DNA of 64,000 bases. Origin: Nakamurella leprariae (GTDB lineage: Bacteria > Actinomycetota > Actinomycetes > Mycobacteriales > Nakamurellaceae). How positions within the stretch are numbered: the first letter of the stretch is position 1; each line of letters begins with the position of its first letter. Under the pieces are notes generated by a model. That model made no database searches. It was not told the origin of the DNA and saw nothing but the letters and a program-made list of their open reading frames with translations. A program made the position numbers and the translations under genes. The stretch is taken from contig NZ_JAERWK010000012.1 in assembly GCF_016918035.1 (NCBI RefSeq), forward strand, positions 62,001 through 126,000. The letters are read 5' to 3'. Shown here piece after piece: positions 1-7,557 of the stretch.

Positions 1-35
1 GCAGCCGCCCGCGCGGCCTGATCGGGCGGTCCGCG

Positions 36-743
36 ATGGGCGACTGGCTGATCGACGGCGTCGGGGCCGTGCCGGCCCCGGCCGTCCTGGCCCTGTGCGC
101 GCTGGTCCTCGCGGCCGAGACCGCGCTGCTGATCGGCGTGGTGCTGCCCGCCGCATCGGCGCTGGCCCTGCTGGGCGCGGCGGTCGGGACCGGCGCCGTG
201 CCCGCCGCGGTCGCCGTGCCGGTGGCCGTGACGGCCTCGCTGACCGGCGGCATGGTCGCGGTCGCCCGGGCCCGCCGCCCGGTCCCGCGAGCAGGCAGCC
301 CCGCCGCCGTCCGGTGGTCGGGCGTCCGCCGTTCGGCCCCGTTCGGTCGGCTGGAGCGCCGGCTGCACCGGCACCTCGGGAGCGGGGCGCCGTCCTGGCC
401 GGTGGTCACCGTCGGGCACGTGCTGGCCGGGGTGCGCACCCTGGTGCCGCGGCTGGCCGGCAGCCGGGGGATCGGCGTCGGCTGGTGGGCGGCCGCGGCA
501 GCGCCCGGTGCGGTGCTGTGGGTCGGCAGCTGGACCGCGGCCGGCGCCGCCGGTGCCCAGGTCCTGGACCGGCTGGACACCGTCAGCAGCGCCGTGGTCC
601 TGGCGCTGCTGGTCGGTGCCGTCCTGACGCTGGCCGGCGTGGCCGTCCGGACCGTGGTGCGCCGGGCCGTGGTGCACCGGACCGCGGTGCGCCGGTCCCG
701 ACGCGGGCGAGCCGGGTCGACCCCGATCCCCGCCACGGCGTGA
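36..743 (+). CDS. DedA-like (SNARE-associated) membrane protein
   Basis: The 235-residue product is strongly hydrophobic. An N-terminal stretch (AETALLIGVVLPAASALALL, about residues 27-46) resembles the DedA segment 'AETGLLIGFFLPGDSLL'. A central part (HVLAGVRTLVPRLAGSRG, about residues 129-146) resembles the DedA motif in which an Arg lies in 'GRF-PGVRTFVP'. DedA proteins are inner-membrane proteins linked to lipid carrier flipping and envelope homeostasis. The acidic and charged residues of typical DedA proteins are sparse and the C-terminus is Arg-rich, so this is a divergent member. The frame is open to the left window edge, so an upstream start is possible, but ATG at 36 gives a sensible N-terminus. 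It converges on chorismate mutase with a 2-base gap. Confidence 0.6.
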   Translation: MGDWLIDGVGAVPAPAVLALCALVLAAETALLIGVVLPAASALALLGAAVGTGAVPAAVAVPVAVTASLTGGMVAVARARRPVPRAGSPAAVRWSGVRRSAPFGRLERRLHRHLGSGAPSWPVVTVGHVLAGVRTLVPRLAGSRGIGVGWWAAAAAPGAVLWVGSWTAAGAAGAQVLDRLDTVSSAVVLALLVGAVLTLAGVAVRTVVRRAVVHRTAVRRSRRGRAGSTPIPATA

Positions 744-745
744 AC

Positions 746-1126
746 TCAGTCGACGTCGCTGTCCCCGGAGTGAACGTCGCCGGCCGGGCCCTCGGGGCGA
801 CGGCCGAGCTTGCCGCGGCCCATGGCCAGCAGCATCATCCCCAGATCGGTGCCGGCCGGGCCGAGGCCGCGGAAGCGCTCCAGGATGGCCATCTCACGGC
901 TGTAGACGATGCGCGGCCCGCCCAGCTGCTTGCGGGCGGCGCCGATCGCGTTGGACAGGGCGGTGCGGCGCTTGATCAGCCGCACGAGTTCGGCGTCGAT
1001 GTCGTCGATCTCGAGCCGCAGCGTGTCGATCCCGGCCTGGTCGGCCGGCACCGGCACCGGCCCGCCGGTCGGTTCGTCGGCTCGGGCGTCGTCGGACCGG
1101 AGCTCGGAGCCCAGCGTGCTGGTCAT
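746..1126 (-). CDS. Chorismate mutase (AroQ class)
   Basis: Converts chorismate to prephenate, the first committed step to phenylalanine and tyrosine. The 126-residue protein carries the AroQ helical pattern: a long first helix (TLRLEIDDIDAELVRLIKRR, about residues 35-54) with a conserved Arg and acidic residues, then 'RTALSNAIGAARKQLGG' and 'VYSREMAILERF'. Size fits the short cytoplasmic AroQ enzymes of actinobacteria. I chose ATG at 1126 because AAGGA lies just upstream; longer readings run into the leader region. The gene sits next to the pcrA/uvrD helicase, as in Mycobacterium tuberculosis (Rv0948c-Rv0949, from memory). Upstream lie a putative leader peptide and terminator, suggesting control by aromatic amino acid supply. 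Confidence 0.88.
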   Translation of the reverse strand: MTSTLGSELRSDDARADEPTGGPVPVPADQAGIDTLRLEIDDIDAELVRLIKRRTALSNAIGAARKQLGGPRIVYSREMAILERFRGLGPAGTDLGMMLLAMGRGKLGRRPEGPAGDVHSGDSDVD

Positions 1127-1168
1127 GTCGTCCTTCAATCTGCCCGTCCGTCCCGGCGCCCGGCACGG

Positions 1169-1199
1169 AAAACGCCCCGGGTCGAAGGACCTCGGGGCG
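1169..1199 (-). terminator. Rho-independent terminator in the chorismate mutase leader (attenuator candidate)
   Basis: Read on the minus strand, CGCCCCG (1199-1193) pairs perfectly with CGGGGCG (1179-1173). Inside this a GGT/ACC pairing closes a CCTTCG loop, with a single bulged A. Four T residues follow at once (AAAA at 1169-1172 on the plus strand). This is a textbook intrinsic terminator, and it lies about 43 bases before the chorismate mutase start and 17 bases after the leader-peptide stop. U-tracts are rare in this GC-rich sequence; most other hairpins in the window lack one. Confidence 0.8.
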
Positions 1200-1215
1200 C
1201 GTCGTGGCGGATGTG

Positions 1216-1275
1216 TCAGCCGCGGACGGGCACCGGAGTCCGGTACCCGTAGGAAAAGCCGCGGCAGGAGTGCAT
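1216..1275 (-). CDS. Putative aromatic-amino-acid leader peptide of chorismate mutase
   Basis: A 19-codon reading frame, ATG to TGA, gives MHSCRGFSYGYRTPVPVRG. It has one Phe and two Tyr within five residues (FSYGY). These are the end products of the pathway the downstream gene starts. The Phe codon is TTT, a rare choice in this genome, where TTC dominates. The region over the second Tyr codon can form a hairpin (GGGTACCGG with CCGGTGCCC, one G-U pair). The TGCCCGTCC inside the frame is also exactly complementary to GGACGGGCA downstream of the terminator (plus strand 1141-1149). No clear ribosome site precedes it, so it may be leaderless. Inference: ribosome stalling at Phe/Tyr codons relieves termination. 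Confidence 0.6.
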   Translation of the reverse strand: MHSCRGFSYGYRTPVPVRG

Positions 1276-1437
1276 GGCGGGGAGTGTGCCACAGCGGTCC
1301 GGTCCGGCGGAACCCGGGACGCGGGACGCCACCGGATCGAGTCCGATGAATCGGGCTGCCGCGGGCCGTCCGACCGAGCATCGACAGCGGCCGCGCCGGG
1401 GCGCCCGCTGGTGCCGTGGACGGACGGGAGTCGGCCG

Positions 1438-2091
1438 ATGGACGAGCAGGACCGCGGTGGCGAGGTGACCTGCAGCGTGGCGGTGTCGCTGGACGGGTAC
1501 GTGGCCGGGCCCGACCAGCGCCTCGACCAGCCGTTGGGGCGGTGGGCCGAGCAGCTGCTGCACCGGTGGATGTTCGACGAACCCGAGCAGCACCGGGCGG
1601 AGCTGGCGGCGATCACCGACGCCGGGGCGTTCGTGATGGGCCGCAACATGTTCGGACCGGTCCGCGGCGGGTGGGACAGCTGGGCGGGGCCGGATCCGTG
1701 GCGCGGCTGGTGGGGCGAGGCTCCGCCGTACCACGCGCCGGTCTTCGTGCTCACCCACCACGAGCGGGAGCCGCTGACCATGGCGGGCGGCACCACCTTC
1801 GTCTTCGTGACCGAGGGACCGGAGGTGGCGCTGACCCGGGCGCGGGAAGCGGCTGGGGCCAGGAACGTCGCGATCGCCGGAGGGGCGGCCACGATCAACC
1901 AGTACCTGCGGGCCCTCGCGATCGACGAGCTCCGGCTGCACGTCGCCCCGGTCACCCTGGGGGCCGGGGAGCGGCTGTTCGACGGGGTGGGACGACTGGA
2001 CCTGCGCTTGGTCGAGGTCCGCGGCACGGACCGGGTCACCCACCTGCGCTACCGGGTGGGCACGGGTCCGGTCGCCGTGGACGGCGCCTGA
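1438..2091 (+). CDS. RibD C-terminal/dihydrofolate-reductase-like protein
   Basis: A 217-residue member of the RibD_C family. It shows the N-terminal strand and loop 'VAVSLDGYVAGPDQ' (about residues 13-26), 'GAFVMGRNMF' (about 62-71) and the nucleotide-binding stretch 'NVAIAGGAATINQYLRA' (about 142-158), followed by 'HVAPVTLGAGERLF'. These proteins share the DHFR fold and are presumed NADPH-dependent reductases. Substrates are mostly unknown, and neither folate nor riboflavin synthesis should be assumed. ATG at 1438 is preceded by GGGAG. The gene is monocistronic, between the chorismate mutase leader (divergent) and pcrA. Confidence 0.82.
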   Translation: MDEQDRGGEVTCSVAVSLDGYVAGPDQRLDQPLGRWAEQLLHRWMFDEPEQHRAELAAITDAGAFVMGRNMFGPVRGGWDSWAGPDPWRGWWGEAPPYHAPVFVLTHHEREPLTMAGGTTFVFVTEGPEVALTRAREAAGARNVAIAGGAATINQYLRALAIDELRLHVAPVTLGAGERLFDGVGRLDLRLVEVRGTDRVTHLRYRVGTGPVAVDGA

Positions 2092-2331
2092 GCGGCATCG
2101 AGGGGACGCCCCGAGGGGCGGGAGCGGGCCGGGGACGCGTCGTCGCAGGTCCCTGGGCTGTCGGTGCCGGCCGGTAGCGTGGACACGTCCCGATCCGCCG
2201 AGGACGGGATCGGTCCGCGTGGGAACGTGCGGACCGGTCCGGAACCACTGCCCGACCGTCTCGCGGTCGGTCCGAAGGAAGAACGCTGCCCACCGTGCTC
2301 GTCGTCGTCCCCGCCCGGACCGGGTCCCGCC

Positions 2332-5025
2332 ATGCCCGCTGACCAGGCCACCGGCCTGGCCGGCGCCCAGCACACCCTGTTCGGCGACCCGACGCCCGCC
2401 TCGGCTCGTCGGCCCATCGCAGGTCCGTCGCCCGCGGGGACCGGGGGGCGCGGGCCGGCCGCGGCGGACGAGCAGCCGCGCCGGCGACGCGACCGCGCCG
2501 CCGAACTGCTCGAGGGTCTCAATCCGTCGCAGCGGGCGGCCGTCGAGCACCGCGGCTCCCCGATGCTGGTGGTGGCCGGCGCCGGATCCGGCAAGACGCG
2601 GGTGCTCACCCGGCGCATCGCCCACCTGCTGGCCTCGGGCTCGGCCGAGCCGGGGGAGATCCTGGCCATCACCTTCACCAACAAGGCCGCGGCCGAGATG
2701 AAGGAACGCGTGGCCGATCTCGTCGGCAACCGGGCGCGCTTCATGTGGGTCTCGACGTTCCACTCGATGTGCGTGCGGATCCTGCGCGCCCAGGCGCGGG
2801 ACCTGGACATGAGATCGAGTTTCACCATCTACGACGCCGCCGACTCGCACCGGCTGATCCAGATGGTGGCCGGCGGTCTGGACATCGACCTCAAGCGCTA
2901 CAGCCCGCGGCTGATCGCGGCGGCCGTGTCCAACCTCAAGAACGAGCTCATCGATGAGCACGAGGCCGCGCAGCGGCAGGAGTCCGACCTGGAGAAGGTG
3001 GTCGCCTCCGTCTACGCCGGGTACCAGGCGCGGCTGCGGCAGGCCTCCGCGTTCGACTTCGACGACCTGATCATGCAGACCGTCCGGCTGCTGCAGCGGC
3101 TGCCCGACGTGGCCGAGAACTACCGGCGCCGGTTCCGGCACGTGCTGGTCGACGAGTACCAGGACACCAACCACGCGCAGTACGTGCTGGTCCGCGAGCT
3201 GGTCGGGCCGACCAGCGGTCCCGGCGCCGAGCCCGCAGATGATCACGGCGGTGGGCTGCCGCCGGCCGAGCTGGTGGTGGTGGGCGACGCCGACCAGTCC
3301 ATCTATGCGTTCCGCGGCGCCACCATCCGCAACATCGTCGAGTTCGAGCGGGACTACCCCGACGCGCGCACGGTGCTGCTGGAGCAGAACTACCGGTCCA
3401 CCCAGACGATCCTGTCCGCGGCCAACGCGGTCATCTCCCGCAACCGGGATCGCCGGGCGAAGAACCTGTGGACCGACGCCGGGGCCGGCACCAAGGTCGT
3501 CGGCTACGTCGGAGACAACGAGCACGACGAGGCCCGGTTCGTGCAGCGGGAGATCGACGAGCTGGTCGACGGCGGCACCCACCGGTACGGCGACGTCGCC
3601 GTCTTCTACCGGACCAACGCCGCCTCCCGAGCGCTGGAGGACGTGTTCGTCCGCAGCGGCATGCCGTACCGGATCGTCGGCGGCGTCCGCTTCTACGAGC
3701 GCAAGGAGGTCAAGGACGCGATCGCCTACCTGCGCGCCGTGGCCAACCCCGACGACGAGGTCAGCATCCGGCGCGTGCTGAACACTCCGCGCCGCGGCAT
3801 CGGCGATCGGGCCGAGGCGACGGTGGCGGTCTTCGCCGAGCGGGAACGGATCAGCTTCGGCGACGCGCTGGCCGCCGCCGCGCAGGAGCAGTCCGAGGTG
3901 CCCGGTCTGGCCGCCCGCTCGGCCAAGGCCATCGCCGGGTTCGTCGGGGTGCTGGAGACCGCGCGCGAGGAGCTGGAGGTCGGCACCGAGCCGGCCGACC
4001 TGCTGGTGTCGCTGCTGGAGAGCAGCGGGTACCGGGCCGAGCTGGCCTCCTCCGAGGACCCGCAGGACGCGTCCCGGCTGGAGAACCTGGAACAGCTGGT
4101 CACGGTGCTGCGCGAGCACACCGAGAACCTGCTGGCCGGCGAGCTCTTCGCCAACGCCCAGCTCGCCGAGGACGTCGACCTGCCGGACGCCACGGCGGCC
4201 GCGGCGCTACAGGACGCGGTGGCGACCGACCCGGTCGGCACCGACCCGGACGCCGATCTGGACGGCGGTGCGGACGGGGGTGGCGCGCTGCCGCCGGCGG
4301 GCGGGGCGGCCGGCGGGCCCACCGGCCCGCAGCTGCTGGCCGCGGTGCTCGAGCAGCTGTCCCTGGTGGCGGACGCCGACTCGGTGCCGGACTCCGAGGA
4401 CGGCGTGGTCACGCTGATGACCCTGCACACGGCCAAGGGTCTGGAGTTCCCGGTGGTCTTCCTGACCGGCATGGAGGACGGCATCTTCCCCCACGTCCGG
4501 TCCCTCGGGGACGAGCAACAGCTGGCCGAGGAGCGTCGGCTGGCCTACGTGGGAATCACCCGGGCGCGGCAGCGGCTGTACCTGACCCGGGCGGCGATCC
4601 GGTCGGCCTGGGGCCAGCCCGGCGCCAACCCGGCGTCGCGATTCCTGGACGACGTCCCGGAAGACCTCGTCGACTGGCGTCGGTCGGCCGCCGAGGTGGA
4701 CTCCGGCCGGTCGCGCGGCGGCCGGTCGGGCACGAGCGGCTGGGCGGGCTTCGGCGAGTCGGGCCGCGGGTTCTCCGCCCCGGTCACCGCCAGCCGGTTC
4801 GGTGCGGACGTGCCGTCCCGGGCGGGCCGACGTGGGCCGACGGCGCCGTCCCGGCCGGCGCTGGAACTGGCCAAGGGAGACCGGGTCTCGCACGACAAGT
4901 ACGGCCTGGGCACCGTCCAGGAGGTGACCGGGGCGGGCCGGATGGCCACCGCCACCATCGACTTCGGCGCGGCCGGCACGGTCCGGCTGATGCTCATCGG
5001 CGGCGTGCCGATGGTGAAGCTCTGA
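2332..5025 (+). CDS. pcrA: ATP-dependent DNA helicase PcrA/UvrD (superfamily 1)
   Basis: A 3'-5' SF1 helicase for repair and replication restart, 897 residues. Visible motifs: Q-motif region 'LNPSQRAAV', Walker A 'GAGSGKT' (about residue 83), Ia 'AITFTNKAA', II 'VDEYQDTNHAQ' (about 272), III 'VGDADQSIYAFRGA', IV 'LEQNYRSTQTIL', V 'LMTLHTAKGLEF' and VI 'EERRLAYVGITRA'. The C-terminus has the Tudor-like domain 'KGDRVSHDKYGLGTVQEV', the RNA-polymerase-binding module of PcrA. Two departures from the family: a low-complexity N-terminal tail of about 60 residues and a Gly/Asp-rich insert in domain 2B (about residues 630-670). ATG at 2332 was chosen over a start at 2164, which would add unstructured sequence. 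It ends at a triplicated hairpin repeat facing a convergent gene. Confidence 0.95.
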   Translation: MPADQATGLAGAQHTLFGDPTPASARRPIAGPSPAGTGGRGPAAADEQPRRRRDRAAELLEGLNPSQRAAVEHRGSPMLVVAGAGSGKTRVLTRRIAHLLASGSAEPGEILAITFTNKAAAEMKERVADLVGNRARFMWVSTFHSMCVRILRAQARDLDMRSSFTIYDAADSHRLIQMVAGGLDIDLKRYSPRLIAAAVSNLKNELIDEHEAAQRQESDLEKVVASVYAGYQARLRQASAFDFDDLIMQTVRLLQRLPDVAENYRRRFRHVLVDEYQDTNHAQYVLVRELVGPTSGPGAEPADDHGGGLPPAELVVVGDADQSIYAFRGATIRNIVEFERDYPDARTVLLEQNYRSTQTILSAANAVISRNRDRRAKNLWTDAGAGTKVVGYVGDNEHDEARFVQREIDELVDGGTHRYGDVAVFYRTNAASRALEDVFVRSGMPYRIVGGVRFYERKEVKDAIAYLRAVANPDDEVSIRRVLNTPRRGIGDRAEATVAVFAERERISFGDALAAAAQEQSEVPGLAARSAKAIAGFVGVLETAREELEVGTEPADLLVSLLESSGYRAELASSEDPQDASRLENLEQLVTVLREHTENLLAGELFANAQLAEDVDLPDATAAAALQDAVATDPVGTDPDADLDGGADGGGALPPAGGAAGGPTGPQLLAAVLEQLSLVADADSVPDSEDGVVTLMTLHTAKGLEFPVVFLTGMEDGIFPHVRSLGDEQQLAEERRLAYVGITRARQRLYLTRAAIRSAWGQPGANPASRFLDDVPEDLVDWRRSAAEVDSGRSRGGRSGTSGWAGFGESGRGFSAPVTASRFGADVPSRAGRRGPTAPSRPALELAKGDRVSHDKYGLGTVQEVTGAGRMATATIDFGAAGTVRLMLIGGVPMVKL

Positions 5026-5033
5026 CCGACCCG

Positions 5034-5172
5034 CAGCGCGGCCGCCGTCCGGCGGCTGGCTCAGGTCGGGATGCGCAGAGCAGCGCGGCCGCCGTCCGGC
5101 GGCTGGCTCAGGTCGGGATGCGCAGAGCAGCGCGGCCGCCGTCCGGCGGCTGGCTCAGGTCGGGATGCGCAG
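5034..5172. repeat. 47-bp tandem repeat, about 3 copies, each with a GC hairpin
   Basis: Copies begin at 5034, 5081 and 5128; the first two are identical and the third matches for 45 of 47 bases. Each contains the inverted repeat GCCGCCG-TC-CGGCGGC. The third copy covers the last codons and stop of the convergent PIG-L gene, so the other two look like duplications of that gene's 3' end and terminator hairpin. There is no U-tract. The array fills the space between pcrA and the PIG-L gene and could act as a bidirectional terminator. Confidence 0.9.
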
Positions 5173-6207
5173 GACCGAGACGCCGGCCGGCGGGGTGTCG
5201 GGCTCCTGCACCCGGGTGGCCGGGAACGGGTCACTCAGCTCCCGCATCACCTCGAACGGCTCCGCGTACTTGGCCCGGGGGGCCAGGGTGCGCGCCCAGA
5301 ACCGGGACTGGGCAACCACCAGCTCCGGCTCCAGGTAGGTGCGCTCGGCCTGGGAGGCGAACTGCTCCAGCACCTTCAGCTTCTCGCTGAGGGTGTCGTC
5401 GATGGCCACGAACTTGGTCGGCCGGAAATCGTTGTTCGTCGACGGTGAGTGGTAGCAGTACAGCCGCGGCACCCGCCGGGTCGCCGACACCGTGGCGATG
5501 TGTACGGCCCGGTGGTCCTGGTGCCCGTCGTGCGCGGTGTGCACGTAGACGACGGTCGGATCGACCTCGGTCACGGCGGCCTCGACGAAGCGGATCGAGG
5601 TGGCGCCGTTGTCGATCCGGGTGTCGGGGAAATCGCCCATCAGCAGCCGGGCGCCGAGCAGGCCGGCCGAGGCGACGGACTCGCCGACCCGGTCGGTGCT
5701 GTTGCCGCCCACCGCACCGCGGCTGAAGGTCAGCACGGTCAACTGGTCGCCGCGGCGGGCGTGTTCGAGCAGGGTGCCGGCCGCGCCGATCTCCACGTCG
5801 TCGGGGTGCGCGCCGACCACGAGCACCCGGTCGCGCCGGGCCAGCACCTGGTGGACGTGCTCGGCGAGCCGGCGTTGCAGCAGGAACGAGTCGTTCGGGT
5901 CGAGCACGTCGTTGACGCCGGCCCGCATGGCGTCGAGCAGTTCGGCGGCGCCGACCATGGCGTCGGCGAGCAGGATGATCCGGCCGCGCGGGCTGCTGCG
6001 ACGGATGCGGCGGATGCTGGCGGTCAACTCCGGGTGGCCCGAGTAGACGAGGGCGACCACCACGCGGCGGTTGCCGTCCAGGAAGCGGGTCAGCTCCGCC
6101 TCCGGCACCCTCACCAGCTCCAGGCCGGCGCCGGTGAGCGCGGCGACCGCCGCTCGTGGGGCCGACAGACCGACCGAGACGGCCAGCGGTCGCGGCATGG
6201 GCGCCAT
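5155..6207 (-). CDS. PIG-L family deacetylase with N-terminal pseudo-receiver domain
   Basis: A 350-residue two-domain protein. Residues about 5-125 follow the response-regulator fold: 'VVVALVYSGHPE' at strand 3, 'RGRIILLADAMVG' at strand 4 and 'AGVNDVLDPND' near the end. The phosphoacceptor Asp is absent, so it should not be phosphorylated. Residues about 130-300 are a PIG-L/LmbE zinc deacetylase: 'VGAHPDDVEIGAAG' (metal-binding HPDD), 'DFPDTRIDN' and 'HDGHQDHRAVH' (second metal motif). The family removes acetyl groups from N-acetylglucosamine-type substrates, as MshB does in mycothiol synthesis and bacterial enzymes do in glycolipid synthesis. Start uncertain: ATG 6207, ATG 6198 or GTG 6282. 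It is divergent from the ATP-grasp/PHP/GT2 operon, which suggests a joint glycan or glycolipid role (inference). Confidence 0.85.
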   Translation of the reverse strand: MAPMPRPLAVSVGLSAPRAAVAALTGAGLELVRVPEAELTRFLDGNRRVVVALVYSGHPELTASIRRIRRSSPRGRIILLADAMVGAAELLDAMRAGVNDVLDPNDSFLLQRRLAEHVHQVLARRDRVLVVGAHPDDVEIGAAGTLLEHARRGDQLTVLTFSRGAVGGNSTDRVGESVASAGLLGARLLMGDFPDTRIDNGATSIRFVEAAVTEVDPTVVYVHTAHDGHQDHRAVHIATVSATRRVPRLYCYHSPSTNNDFRPTKFVAIDDTLSEKLKVLEQFASQAERTYLEPELVVAQSRFWARTLAPRAKYAEPFEVMRELSDPFPATRVQEPDTPPAGVSVLRIPT

Positions 6208-6441
6208 CTCGTCGGGATTCCGGTCGAGATGGCCACCGGAAGCGGATGCCTGTCCGAACGGGTGTTCCACCAACGCCCCCACGCATGACCGATTCGTCGA
6301 CCGAGTCCAGTTCCGGAGCTCTGCCGCCGACGACCCCCAAAACCGGGAGTAGCCGGGCGATCACAGACTGTACCTTGTTCTCAGGGAGTGGTCGGGAGCA
6401 GTGCGACCAGCTGCTCAATCGGTCACGGACCGGGCGGACGT

Positions 6442-6450
6442 GGGGGGGGG
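6442..6450 (+). promoter_or_regulatory. G9 tract in the ribosome-binding region of the ATP-grasp gene
   Basis: Nine consecutive G residues end 3 bases before the ATG at 6454 and are the only Shine-Dalgarno-like sequence there. A homopolymer like this can slip during replication, which would change spacing to the start codon. It is also a common place for sequencing error. Confidence 0.55.
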
Positions 6451-6453
6451 ACC

Positions 6454-7557
6454 ATGGACCAGCAGTCGGCGAACGGCGACCGATCGGTCCGGGACACCAG
6501 GAACTCTCCGGACAGCGAGGGGCCTCCGCCCGCCGCACCCCGGGTGCTGGTGACAGGGGCCGGCGGCGCCGCCGCGGTCGCCATCCTGCGGTCGCTGCGC
6601 GGCCACTACCGACTGGCCGCCGCGGACATCAACCCGGTGGCCGTCGGGCTCTACCTGGTCGAGCCCGACCAGCGCTGGCTGCTGCCCCGGGGTGACGACC
6701 CGACGTTCGTGCCGGCGCTGCTGGACGCGGCGCAGCGGTCCGGCGCCGACCTGGTGGTGCCGACGGTGGACGTCGAGTCCCCGCGGATCGCCACGGCCCG
6801 CGATGAGTTCACCGCCCGCGGGATCCGGCTGCTGCTCGAGTCGCCGGAGACGCTGGCCGTCTGCCTGGACAAGTTCGAGCTGATGCGCCGGTGCGCCGAG
6901 CACGTCGCGGTGCCGCGGACCGTGCTGTGGACCGGCGGGACCGAGGACGCCGACGTGGCCGCGCTGGCAGCGCCCTTCGTGATCAAACCGCGGGCCGGCG
7001 CCGGCGGGCGCGGGGTGGCGGTGCTGGCCGACGTCAGCGCGCTGGCCTCCTACCCGCGGGACGGCCAGTGGATCGTGCAGGAACTGCTGCCCGGCGAGGA
7101 GTACTCGATCGACGTGCTGGCCCGGCCGGACGGGCACGTGGTCGCGGCCGTGCCGCGGCGGCGCGACCTGGTCGACTCCGGGATCGCCATCGCCGGCCGC
7201 ACCGTGGCCGACGACGCGCTGGTGCGGTACGGCACCGACGCGGCCCGCGCCGTCGGCGCCACCGGGGTGGTCAACGTGCAGGTCCGCCGGGCGGTGGACG
7301 GCACCCCCAAGCTGCTGGAGATCAACCCGCGGTTCCCCGGCACCATGCCGCTGACCATCGCATCCGGCGTCGACATGCCGGTGCTGGCCGTGCAGGCCGC
7401 GCTGGGCGGCGAGCTGCCCGACCACCTGCCGTTCCGGGAGGTCGCGGTGGTCCGGCACTGGGAGGACGTGATCGTCCCGGTCGATCAGTACGGCGAGATC
7501 CGTTCGGCAGCAGCAGCGTCGGCAGCGCCCTCTGAGCCGACCGTCGTCGGTGGGTGA
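6454..7557 (+). CDS. ATP-grasp domain protein (carbamoyl-phosphate-synthase-like ligase)
   Basis: A 367-residue ligase of the ATP-grasp fold. The N-terminal Rossmann-like part starts 'RVLVTGAGGAAAVAILRSLR' (about residue 30). The ATP-grasp core has 'FVIKPRAGAGGRGVAV' (phosphate-binding loop, about 174-189), 'WIVQELLPGEEYSIDVL' (about 206-222) and the metal-binding 'KLLEINPRFPGTMPLTIASG' (about 288-307, with E and N). This arrangement resembles CarB-like ATP-grasp enzymes of unknown substrate, which couple ATP hydrolysis to carboxylate-amine or carboxylate-thiol ligation. First gene of a four-gene operon; its stop overlaps the PHP gene by 8 bases. The product's substrate cannot be read from the sequence. 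Confidence 0.82.
   Translation: MDQQSANGDRSVRDTRNSPDSEGPPPAAPRVLVTGAGGAAAVAILRSLRGHYRLAAADINPVAVGLYLVEPDQRWLLPRGDDPTFVPALLDAAQRSGADLVVPTVDVESPRIATARDEFTARGIRLLLESPETLAVCLDKFELMRRCAEHVAVPRTVLWTGGTEDADVAALAAPFVIKPRAGAGGRGVAVLADVSALASYPRDGQWIVQELLPGEEYSIDVLARPDGHVVAAVPRRRDLVDSGIAIAGRTVADDALVRYGTDAARAVGATGVVNVQVRRAVDGTPKLLEINPRFPGTMPLTIASGVDMPVLAVQAALGGELPDHLPFREVAVVRHWEDVIVPVDQYGEIRSAAAASAAPSEPTVVGG

Noticed and set aside
1216-4119. A 967-codon open frame on the minus strand across the reductase and pcrA
   Set aside because: It is antisense to two well-conserved genes and has no family-like sequence; long open antisense frames are normal at this GC content. Only its last 20 codons, the leader peptide, are of interest.
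5034-5172. Direct repeats considered as a CRISPR array
   Set aside because: Units are contiguous with no spacers and include gene 3' sequence; a plain tandem repeat.
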